Assembly: GCA_019915015.1 (NCBI GenBank)
Contig: JAHBBC010000007.1
Span: forward strand, 1,612,001 to 1,676,000
Origin: Auriscalpium vulgare
Taxonomy: Eukaryota; Basidiomycota; Agaricomycetes; Russulales; Auriscalpiaceae
Direction of reading: 5' to 3'
Length of the DNA stretch: 64,000 nucleotides
Part shown: positions 11,945-21,291 of the stretch, one piece after another
Numbering within the stretch: the stretch's first letter is position 1
How the letters are laid out: each line of letters opens with the position of its first letter
The notes under the pieces: model-generated
The model's input: only the letters and a program-made list of their open reading frames with translations
What the model was told of the DNA's origin: nothing
The model's database searches: none
Program-made: the position numbers and the translations under genes

Positions 11945-12544
11945 ATGTCTCTGCTTGCACGCAATGCCCGCGTCGTCGCGCGCACGGCTGTCAGAACCCG
12001 CCCTTACTCTATCGTCGTCGACGCGCCTCCCTCTGAGTGGGTTGCCAAGCGCGCGGCCATCAAGCACCATGCTGCCGGTGAGTGTCGAGCAGGTCTGCAG
12101 CATGACGCTGCCTGACGATAGTTCTGGTAGACACCACCAATCTCTGGCGCAAGATCAGGTGCGAATCCTTCTTGTTGCTGCGAAACCAGCTAATCAACTC
12201 CCCAATAGCTTCTACGTCTGCGTCCCCGGCAGTGCGTTCTGACAGCCACGTCTCTTGTGCTCGGTTGCAACTCACCTATTGCACATTTCCAGCTTTCGCC
12301 ATCCTTGCCTGGGTTCGCAACGTAGAGAACGAGCATGCTGAGCACACTGAGCACATCAAGCACGAGCACGGCGGCGAACTACCCGAGGTTCCTGGCTATG
12401 ACTACCTCAACAGGCGGGTCAAGCCGTTCCCGTGGGGCCCGAACTCTCTTTTCTTCAACCCTCATGTGCGTTGTCTACCCAGCGGCTCTGGTTACGTGCT
12501 CATAGCCTTCTCTCCAGGTCAACAAGGATATGAGCGAAGAGTAG
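11945..12544 (+). CDS. COX13: Cytochrome c oxidase subunit VIa
   Basis: Nuclear-encoded accessory subunit of respiratory complex IV in the inner mitochondrial membrane. It begins MSLLARNARVVARTAVRTR, an arginine-rich matrix presequence. It then reads EWVAKRAAIKHHAAG, splices to DTTNLWRKIS and FYVCVPG, then TFAILAWVRNVENEH (the single membrane span), PGYDYLNRRVKPFPWG and SLFFNPHVNKDMSEE, the strongly conserved KPFPWG...NPHVN tail of subunit VIa. Introns are GT-AG: donors follow CATGCTGCCG, AAGATCAG, GTCCCCGGCA and AACCCTCAT. The stop is TAG 12542-12544. Length (about 130 aa) is normal. Confidence 0.94.
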
Positions 12545-12839
12545 ATGCTGCACTTAGCCTCTGTCGTTACCGAATAAATAGCATCGTCCTGTCTGCCTAG
12601 AGTCCGTCATTATACTGGCATTGAGGAGAGAGGGCTTTTCCATCTGCTTTCCATCGTATGCCTGGGTCGAGCCCTCCCTTCGTCGCGGCCACTTGGTCCC
12701 GACTCCCGGCCCGCCTAGACATATGGAAGTGTCCGGGGGTCGTGACATTAGAGATAAACCACGTGAACGCGAGCGGGAGTCGTGGTGGGACTCGGGAGTC
12801 GAGAGCAACACATTAATTATCCCTTTCAGTACTCTCACC

Positions 12840-13926
12840 ATGCCCAGCGCCATCATCTCTCCCTCAGTCCTTGCTTCCGACTTTGGGCAGCTCTCTGCTG
12901 AGTGCAAGCGCATGATCAAGGGCGGTGCCCAATGGCTACACATGGGTATGCGCCATTTCCAGATTCTATCGAGGACGTACGATGATAAACGCATAGCGCG
13001 ATCATCGTATTGTAGACGTTATGGATGGGTGAGAACCCTTCGATTATCTGTAGTATGTCGTCTGACGCAGTTTGCCGCAGGCATTTCGTCCCCAATATCA
13101 CGATGGGTATGAGACCCTTATACAGCCCAATACCGTGCTCCGATTCCACGTATTCGACTAGGTGCACCAATTCTCGCAAGTGTGTCTAAAGGCGTCCCAG
13201 GAATCTTCATGGATTGCCATATGATGGTGGCGCAGCCTGAGAAGGTGCCCAATTTTTTTTTGTTTCCCAACCAGCAGCCTAATTGACTGCATTTACGCAG
13301 TGGGTGAACGATATTGCGGACGCAGGGGGCTCGCTGTACTGCTTCCACATCGAGGCAACCTGTACGTCTTCCTTCGCGTCACTTCCTCAGTGACATCACT
13401 TGAGCATGCCCCAAGCCGACCCCGTCTCCCTCATCCATGCAATCCACGAACGGAACATGAAGGCTGGCGTTGCTATTTCTCCCGACACACCTTCGACCGC
13501 CATCACAGACGAGGTAGCGGAGGTAGCCGACATGCTGCTCGTCATGACAGTCTATCCAGGTGCGCGTCTCCGTTTCACGCAGGCAGATCTGGGCTGAGCA
13601 TTCCCATGCCGGTAGGTCGCGGCGGACAGAAATTCATCGAGCGCTGTGTCCCCAAGGTCTCTGAGCTCCGCACGCGCTTCCCCGAGATCGACATCGAAGT
13701 CGACGGCGGAGTGGGCCCTAAGACGATAGACGTCTGTGCGCAAGCAGGTAACTCTCATGCACCAATCGTCGGTTTGAAAGGCAGGGTGATTGAAAGTCCC
13801 TTAGGCAGCAACGTCATCGTCGCCGGGACCGCGATATTCGGTGCGGACAAGCCCGACGAGGTCATCGCGACGCTGAAGAGTGCCGTGGACACTGCGCAAG
13901 CGAAGATACGGGCGGCCAGAAGCTGA
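12840..13926 (+). CDS. RPE1: Ribulose-phosphate 3-epimerase
   Basis: Pentose-phosphate enzyme that interconverts D-ribulose 5-phosphate and D-xylulose 5-phosphate. A TIM barrel is seen from MPSAIISPSVLASDF to the end. The key motif is HMDVMDGHFVPN (catalytic Asp and a metal-binding His), assembled across a 13-nt micro-exon at 13016-13028. Next come FMDCHMMVAQPEKWV, CFHIEAT, AGVAISPDTP, LLVMTVYPGRGGQKF, IEVDGGVGPKTI and SNVIVAGTAIFG, covering all catalytic and phosphate-binding loops. Seven or more introns, all GT-AG; the intron after PEK contains a T9 tract near 13253. The stop is TGA 13924-13926. The spliced product has family-typical length and no missing motif. Confidence 0.95.
13016..13028 (+). 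other. RPE1: 13-nt micro-exon of RPE1
   Basis: The exon acgttatggatgg lies between an AG acceptor (13014-13015) and a GTGAGA donor (13029). With one base from the exon before and one after, it encodes D-V-M-D-G, the catalytic core of the epimerase motif. No other splice gives this conserved text. Confidence 0.88.
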
Positions 13927-14441
13927 ACGGACAGCATGGAACTTGAGAGGATGGGAAGCCACAGGACCACAGCTGTAATTAAGCAGTTATGTACAAAAGA
14001 GCGAAGTAGATGCAATGCGAGCGGGACGTGGGTTGCGTTGTCGCCGACGCCGAAGTCCCGGATCTTCCCGGATGCGCAGCGGCGGCGCGGTGGAGGCTCA
14101 TCTCTGTCTCCGCACGTTGGGAACGATGCAACCCTCCATTTCTGCTGCATGCATGTTCCCTCACCACTGCCACCGCGTAAAATGCAGTCCCCCTGCCGCT
14201 TGTCTATGGAGCCGGGCACCAATTTTCATCTGATGTGGTGGCTCTGGCGCCTCATGCCCGCCATAAATAGCTTTGCCGACTTGTTCACCTGTGGTTGTTC
14301 CCCGTTCATCCCACAATAGCGCCCACCGTCCGGCCTCGACGCTCGTTGCTCTTTGTGTTCTTTCGTCCTCGACTATAAAGCACAGCGTTTCGCCGCCGTG
14401 CTTCTTCCATCCTATCTATCACTCCCCTCCTCGAGCCCGCC
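13927..14441. promoter_or_regulatory. Intergenic region with chitinase core promoter
   Basis: 515 bases between the epimerase and the chitinase. A TATA box (tataaag, 14374-14380) sits 68 bases before the chitinase ATG, followed by a pyrimidine-rich leader, a usual arrangement for regulated secreted fungal proteins. A second AT-rich motif (ataaata) lies near 14263. No coding signal elsewhere. Confidence 0.6.
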
Positions 14442-16003
14442 ATGATCCTCACGACCGCCCCCCTCATCAAACTCGCAGCGCTGCTGGCAGGTGTCCCTCT
14501 TGCTAGTGCATTTCCTTCTCATCATAGGCACCTTGCCTCGCAACTGCGCCGCCGAGCCAGCGTGTCCAACTCAACCGCGCCGGTGGCCGCGAGCTGGTAT
14601 GCGAACTGGCACGCCGACGACGTGCCTCTTGCGAACATCAGCTGGAGCAAGTACACCCATATGACCTATGCCTTTGCGTGCGTTGCTGCTCCCGTCATTT
14701 GTTAATTCCGGCTCAAACTGCGCCAGCGTGACTTCGGTCACAGAATATGTGTCGTTGACCGACGATGACAAGACGCTCCTCACGGATTTCGTCAAAAACG
14801 CCCATGAAAATGTGAGCTGAAGCTTCATGGTGGATGTGATGGCACCTCTCAAATACAATTTCTTACAGAACGTAACGGCTCTTCTCTCCATCGGGGGGTG
14901 GGGCGGTTCTACAAATTATTCCACCATCGTCGACTCTGCCACCCATAGGACTGAGTTTGTGAAGACTGTGACCGGCATTGCAGCGAACTACAGCTTGGAT
15001 GGCTTTGACTTTGAGTACGTCGCTGTATTATGATGTTGCAACTCGCACTAATGTGACACATCAGCTGGGAATACCCGAACGGTCAAGGCATTGGATGTAA
15101 CGATCTCAATCCCAACGACACCGCCAATTTCCTGTCCTTCCTCCAAGAGCTCCGCGCCGATCCCGCCGGTTCTCAACTCTTCCTCACTGCCGCCGCTGCC
15201 GTCACTCCTTGGAATGACGCGGACGGGAACCCGTCCACCAACCTCACTGGTTTCAGCGGCGTTCTCGACTACATAGCCATCATGAACTACGACGTCTGGG
15301 GATCCTTCTCGCCCACGGCCGGCCCGAACGCCCCCCTCAACGACTCATGCGTCGCAGACTCGTCGCAGGCTGCTGGCTCCGCCGTGTCTGCCGTCAAGGC
15401 CTGGAATGACGCCGGAATCCCCCTCAACCAACTCGTCCTCGGCGTACCAGCGTATGGACACTCGTACAGCGTGCAATCCGTTGATGCCCTGCCGAAGGGG
15501 CTCAGCGGGGAACTCGAGTCGTTCCCTTCCTTCGCCAAATCAAATCAGCCACTGGGCGACAGCTGGGACAGCTCAGAGGTGTACACCGACGTTTGCGGGA
15601 ACCCGCAAGGCCAAGAGGGCGTGTTCGACTTCTGGGGACTCATCCAAGGAGGCTTCCTGAACGAGAACGGCACAGCCCAGGCAGGCATCGCTCGCGTGTA
15701 TGATGAATGCAGCCAAACAGTACGTGAGCCGTTCCTCCATCCACATGCGTCATGCTGAATTGAGTCCCGTTTCGCTAGCCGTTCGTGTACAACTCGACGT
15801 CCAAAGTCTTCGTGTCCTACGACGACGCGCAGTCGTTCGCCGCGAAGGGCGCGTTCATCAACAGCACAGGGTTGCGCGGCTTCGCCATGTGGGAAGCGGG
15901 CGGCGACTACAAGGACATCTTACTGGACTCCATACGCTCCGCAGTGGGTTTCCCCGCAAATGGTACCGACTCCGATGGGTCGTCGCTGGGGGGGGCTCCT
16001 TGA
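14442..16003 (+). CDS. Secreted GH18 chitinase
   Basis: Endo-acting chitin hydrolase of family GH18, acting on the cell wall or on foreign chitin outside the cell. It has an N-terminal signal peptide (LIKLAALLAGVPLASAFP). The TIM barrel shows WYANWHADD, YTHMTYAFA, ALLSIGGWGGS and the catalytic DxxDxDxE motif as DGFDFDWEYP. The latter is assembled across an intron that starts after TTTGA near 15015; the Glu is the acid/base. The barrel continues with LFLTAAAAVTPW, YIAIMNYDVWG, LVLGVPAYGHSY, the FDFWGLIQGG insertion domain and GLRGFAMWEAGGDY. About 420 residues with several N-glycosylation sequons. It ends TDSDGSSLGGAP with no chitin-binding module or obvious membrane anchor. Introns are GT-AG. 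The promoter has a TATA box. Activity is likely but the biological role (lysis, remodelling, mycoparasitism) is unknown. Confidence 0.95.
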
Positions 16004-16637
16004 CGCCGCCGCCTGCCGAAGGGTCTGGGGATGACACAGAAGACGACACCGACGACTGCTAGAGAGTTGTTGACGCTTTCCTTATCTTTCACATGTCCGC
16101 AGGGATCGCTGGAGATCGGCGCTGGAGTTTATCAGATTCTGTATCTATACATATCAATATGCATATTGCACGCACGAGATGCGCTGGATATTGACCGGAG
16201 CGCACTGCATGCAATGAAACGATTGCTGAGTTGCGACACAATGAAACAACCAGGCAGTGCCGCATTGGCCTGTCCTGCTTTTGTTGTCAGACTAGCCTCT
16301 GTGAACAAGGCGGACAGAGAATGGAGGTCTGCGCGTAGATTGGCGCGCGGCGAACAAAGTCGCGACGCGTTGTTTGGCGGTGTTTGTGCGGCACCATTGT
16401 GCTCGCTTTTGTCTTTGTGCCCGTACTGGCCGAGTCTTTTGTGTGCGCATTGTTCTCGGACCGTCTGCACGCGGTATAAAGAACTCGCGGCCACAATGCA
16501 CGAGGCTACTTTCTCCCCATTCTCTTTCATCTGGCTGGCCCCGTATAAATACCTCGTCTCGACATCTAATCGGCCTCCGTATACGCCTTCACATCCTCCA
16601 TCCGCACCCCCGCGCCCCACCTCTACCCAACTTCACA
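16004..16637. promoter_or_regulatory. Intergenic region with cupredoxin promoter
   Basis: 634 bases between chitinase and cupredoxin genes. Two TATA boxes are visible: tataaa at 16475-16480 and tataaat at 16544-16550, the latter 94 bases before the ATG. A CT-rich leader follows (16560-16637). This suggests a strong, regulated promoter. The first 400 bases show nothing recognisable. Confidence 0.6.
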
Positions 16638-17911
16638 ATGCTCTACGCACTCTCCGTTCTTGCCATGGCGGTCAGCCTTGCTGCCATCCCGCCCTCCCGC
16701 GCCGCAGACCACCAAGTCGTTGTCGGCGGACCGGGCGTCCTCCAGTTCAACCCCAACGTCATTGTACGTCTTCCTCCCCGTATGCGCACTCACCACTGAC
16801 GTTGCCTTAGAATGCTCCAGTTGGAGATACCGTGACTTTCACCTTCAAGCAGAAGAATCACACCGCGACACAGTCGACCTTCGCCAACCCATGTGTGCAG
16901 TCACAGGGCGGCTTTGACACTGGATTGTACGTCCCACCTCACCCCTCACACAAGTATGATGCTGACCATGGCCTTTCGTCTCAGCATCCCTGTCCCTGAC
17001 AACAACACCGCTGGCCCCTTCCAGCAGGCCCAGTTCACCATTGAGGACGCCAACCCCGTCTGGGTATTCTGCCGGCAGGCCAACCACTGCCAGCAGGGCA
17101 TGGTCTTCGCTATCAACCCCGGAGAGAAGTTTGCCGCCTTCCAAGCAGCCGCGATGGGCAACTCCACGTCCTCTGCCCCACCCGCGTCCTCCACATCTAC
17201 ATCTGCTGCCGTATCCTCGACCGACGCGTCCGCCACCAGTGTCACACCGCCCGCCGCGACGTCGACCCCGGAGCCCGGCAGCACGACACAGGACCACCGC
17301 ATCGTCGTCGGCGGGACCGGCGTGCTCTTGTTCACGCCTGCGAACATCACCGCGCAGCCGGGCGACACGATCACGTTTGAGTTCCACCAGAAGAACCACA
17401 CCGCGACCCAGTCAAGCTTCGCCGCGCCGTGCCGCAAGCTTGCCGACACGTCCGCGAGCGGCCAGGTTGGCTTTGACTCTGGATTGTACGTCATGATCTA
17501 TGTTACTTTTTGCATCCGTGAGACTGACGCGATGTCCTTGTAGCATGCCAGTTGCCGATGGCTCTGTTGCTTTCCCCACTTACACGATTCAGGTCAACGA
17601 TGTAAGCCCCCTTACTCTGCTGTAATTGATCACCATGCTCACACCCCCCCCCCCCCCAGACCGCACCCATTTGGGCGTACTGCGCGCAGGCTACGCACTG
17701 CGGTTCCGGCATGGTTTTCGCCGCGAACGCGATCGAGTCCGGGCCCAACACCTTCGAGGCGTTCGAAGCGCGCGCGAAGCAGATCAACGGCACGGCTGCG
17801 TCGAACTCGACGTCGGGCTCAGCCAACGGCGCTGTGCGCATGAACAACGTCAACCGCGACGCTGGCGTCGCGCTCGCGCTTGTGGGCCTCACCCTTGGGC
17901 TCATGTTATAG
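16638..17911 (+). CDS. Secreted double-cupredoxin, Ser/Thr-rich, probable GPI-anchored protein
   Basis: Extracellular blue-copper-like protein of the fungal serine-rich cupredoxin group. The signal peptide ends near PPSRAADH. Domain 1 has HQVVVGGPGVLQFNP, GDTVTFTFKQKNHTATQS and the copper-site loop FCRQANHCQQGMVF (Cys, His and Met ligands, with the upstream His in KNHT). A linker of about 50 residues is rich in Ser, Thr, Ala and Pro. Domain 2 repeats the pattern with RIVVGGTGVLLFTP, FEFHQKNHTATQS and YCAQATHCGSGMVF. The C-terminus has NGTAASNSTSGSANG followed by a hydrophobic tail (VALALVGLTLGLML), fitting a GPI signal. Introns are GT-AG; the last acceptor is preceded by 14 cytosines. Function unknown; similar proteins are cell-wall associated and often development-regulated. 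Confidence 0.92.
17644..17657 (+). repeat. Poly-C tract (14 C) at an intron acceptor
   Basis: Fourteen consecutive cytosines directly before the AG acceptor at 17658-17659 of the cupredoxin gene. It serves as the pyrimidine tract of that intron and is likely length-variable. Confidence 0.9.
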
Positions 17912-18505
17912 ACGACGATGATGGGGGACTTTCTGTCATGGACTGCTGACGAGTATGCTGGACTGCGCTTTGCATATACCTTACGACGCCGACGCCGATG
18001 CCGCCATAACCTACTCATTCGTTTCTTGCCTTTGTATTCGACCAGTTTAATGTAGCCATAGCACCGTTTCCCTACTATTGTCTCTGTCATAGACAGCGCC
18101 ACGCAACGCGAATCAGCTTTGATCATAAAGATTGCTGCATGCCTTCGTCACTGAGCTCGTAGCGAAATGGCAAGTGACTATGAGGTGACGTCGACACTCT
18201 AGCTGTGCTGAATATAATCTCCGGTAAATATTGTATACTACATTCATTATATATCATGGCGCACGGGGCGTCATTGTCAGGTGTACGTACAGTACTGGCA
18301 TCTATCGCGCAGGTCGTGGTATATATATGGGCAAGTCGTGAGGAGTGAAGCTAGTGAAGGAAGCCGATCCAAATGCGTGCTTGTAAGCATACAGGTAGCA
18401 ATGTAGTGCACAATAATTGACACCGAACCGATAAATTGACCAGATATGCGAAGGCATCGCCAAGAATGATGGAGCCCGCTCGCTGGAGGGCCAAAGGGGA
18501 CGCAG
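17912..18505. other. Convergent intergenic spacer
   Basis: 594 bases between the 3' ends of the cupredoxin gene (plus) and the first glycosyltransferase (minus). AT-rich from 18210 to 18330 with repeated tatata motifs. I see no gene, RNA or transposon. Confidence 0.5.
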
Positions 18506-21028
18506 TTACCACACAAGCCATTCGCCGTACATGTTCGGGCGCTCGCCACGGACATATGCCTCGAACGTGCGCTTCAGCACTGTCGACCACGACAGATCGC
18601 GCATATCATCCGCCACGTCCTCGAATGGTGGGATGTGCTCTGGGTCTGTTTTGTTCGCGGCGAAGTTGAGCGCGACGCGGGCGTTGCGCTCACCCGTGAT
18701 GAAATGCGGTCCGAGGTCGGGCCAGTTGCGCGCCATGTCGAAGGGCTTCCATCTGATCAGAAGGATGGGAATGAGTAAGTGATCATGATGGTGATAGAGA
18801 TGATACAGGAAGCTGTACGCACGGGTTGTGAAAGTGGTAGGAGTATGCGCCGCGAAAGAAGCCTTCGAAGCCCAGTGCAGCGGGCGCCGCGCTCTCCTTC
18901 GTCGGGGTCTTGAAGAAGTCGGAGAACCTGATGCACGTGTGAAATTACAACCAGCAGGGCAAGAGCATTCTCACCTCTGAAAGTAAGGCTGCGGCGGACG
19001 GTCCCGCTGGAACGACTCTGTGTTCAGCCATGCTGCGTCAAACAACGCGTCGGGGAGGCGCAAGAGGAGGTTTTCGAGGTGTGCGTCCTTCATGTATTTC
19101 GCGACCGTCATCGGGTGGAAGTCGAGGCCATTCTTCAGCGCCGTGCGGAACAGGAAAGTGCCCAGCGCGGAGCCCTTGTGCATGCGCAGCACCGCGGTGT
19201 TGTACTTCTCGAGGCGCGACCAGCGGTATGCGAATTGCCCCTTCCAGCCCCAAAGCTCCTCCCAGTCACGCAAGAACATCGTGTCCGCGTCGAGATAGAT
19301 ACCCCCGTAGCGGTGGCACAGTACGAAGCGCGCCATGTCGGAAAGCACGACAGAGAGCTGGTCGTACGCCTTCTCGGCGGACTTAGCCTTAGCCTCACTC
19401 TTGGCTGCTGCGGCGATCGGCGCCACGCCGGCCTCGCCCAACGGAGTGTGTGGCACCGCGTCCGCGTCCGCTTCCGCCACCGACATCTCTTCCTCCGGCT
19501 CGTGCTGCTGGGGCGCCGACATGACGTGCCCGCCAGAATTGAAGAGCGTGTCCCGCAGCGTGCGCCACTCATCTTTGACCTCCGGAATGCTGTCCAGCTG
19601 CTCCGTCGTATTCCACATCTTGAATGAGATGATGTCTTTGAAGCGAGGGTGCAGGAACGGCGACGCCCACGGACTTGACTGCAGTTGCTCGAACATCTCG
19701 TCCTGCGCGAACGGATTCGGCACCGCTGCTGCTGGCCCTGGGTTGATCCACATCCAAAACTGCGGGCGGCACGCGAGCGCGTCCGCATCCGCCTCGTGGA
19801 GGTGCAGCCGGAGGTTCTGCGTGAAGAGGAAGGACAATAGCGCCATGTACGGAGGATCCGCGAAAGGTCCGCGCCAAAACATATGGAATATGCGCGGGTT
19901 TTCAGGGTCGCATGTTGTGGGGAGGGTGTGATACGGATGGTGCTCGAGTGGCGCGGGGAGCTCGATCGGACGCTCCCACTCAACGCGGGGCTTCTTGCGC
20001 AAGCCAGCATCGGGATCCACGTATAACGCAGCTTGCGAGATGCCTTCGTATCGTATGGGGACCGGAGGGGCAGGCGCCACAGCACTCTTGTTCACATCGC
20101 CGTGTTCGACGTAGATGTATCTCCATGGGTCAAGGTTGCCGCGCCGAACGCGCATGCCATTGTCGAGGCCGCCGCCGGTGCGGAGGACCTCCAAGCAGTC
20201 ACGAACGTACTGCATGAAAAGTAAGGTGGTGAGCATCGGTGTTTAGGCCTTTCAACAACCACGCACCTTGAAAGTCGAAAAATCACATAAATCCATGATT
20301 ATGTCCAAATCTGCGATGCTCCCGGGTACCGGCCGAGGGGGGTATCCAACATTAGGTGGTCGCGCCTGGTTGTCTAGATATATACGTTTTGCGCCGTGGC
20401 CAATAGTATGAGTAACAAATGATGTTTGCGCTGCGTGCCGTGACGGCGGTCTAGGCACCTTCCGTGGGGGCAGCGCAGGGTTCAGAGGTGCCGTGACCAG
20501 TCGGACTGGTCGCGGAACTGCGCTGGCTGGTCAATAACGCGTCGAAAGACGATGAGCGGAGGGAAACGCACTTTCACGGCTGCTGGGGTAGTGCCCGCTC
20601 GCGATCTCCCAGTGCCATATCTTCTGCAGGTCCTCCCGGCCGTAGACGAGGGTGGATGTCTCGCCTTGAAACAGAGGGACGTAGGGCGTCGGCCACTGCG
20701 CCTCCGTGGTGCCGTAGCGTTGCGACAGGGCAAAGACGAGGTACACGACGGATATGCATGCGAAGAGGAGGATGAGGGTGCCTCTTCGGCGGCCAAAAGA
20801 CGCGACAGTGCGGCGGTGGATGGCTGGTAGGTTGGGGAAGCATATGCAGAGGCCGCATCCGCGCATGGCGGCGGGGACGGGGAGGAGAAGAGTGACCTTC
20901 CATGGGGAGCGATGGTGTTCCCTTGTGCTCGCGTGATGTGCGGGTGGGCCGTAGGGGAGGTCGTCCTTTGGCCGGGGCTGTGTGCTGAAGCCGTTGGGGT
21001 AGTATGGCGGGGAGTAGTGGTTGTTCAT
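18506..21028 (-). CDS. Type II membrane glycosyltransferase with DXD motif (paralogue A)
   Basis: Golgi/ER-type glycosyltransferase resembling the DXD sugar-binding group (GT32/alpha-1,4-GT-like). It starts MNNHYSPPYYPNGF at 21028, has a cytosolic Pro-rich tail, one signal-anchor segment (GTLILLFACISVVYLVFAL) and a luminal stem with IWHWEIASGHYPSS. The catalytic part has YHTLPTTCDPENPRIFHMFW, CRPQFWMWINPGPAAAVPNP and SVVLSDMARFVLCHRYGGIYLDADTMFLRDW; the DXD is LDAD and binds the nucleotide sugar with a metal. Just before it sits a variable acidic/Ala-Lys insert (about residues PEEEMSVAEADADAVP to KSEAKAKSAEKA). It ends RPNMYGEWLVW. Several introns interrupt it, including at 18737-18830 and 18930-18975. 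It is a tandem paralogue of the next gene. Donor and acceptor sugars are unknown. Confidence 0.87.
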
Positions 21029-21291
21029 GGAAAGCCCTGGGGCGATGGGCCGCGGCGGGGAGAGGACGAGAGCAAGGTGAGCGCGGGTTCGCCACTCAAG
21101 CGCCAAGTCGGATCCGACACGCGACTGCGGCCCGCTCGACTTAGCAGATGGGTTAGAGTATCTAATATATATATGTAGCTAGCCAAGTAGTATCCGAGCA
21201 TTATCCACTACATTGCCTGCACTCCACCGGGTATACCGCACGACCCCCGTCGCCAGTCGCGCCACGCTACCATGCATTACACCCCGCACAC
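21029..21291. promoter_or_regulatory. Spacer/promoter between tandem glycosyltransferases
   Basis: 263 bases holding the promoter of paralogue A and the 3' end of paralogue B. It has an AT-rich tatatatat stretch near 21163-21175. No other feature. Confidence 0.4.
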
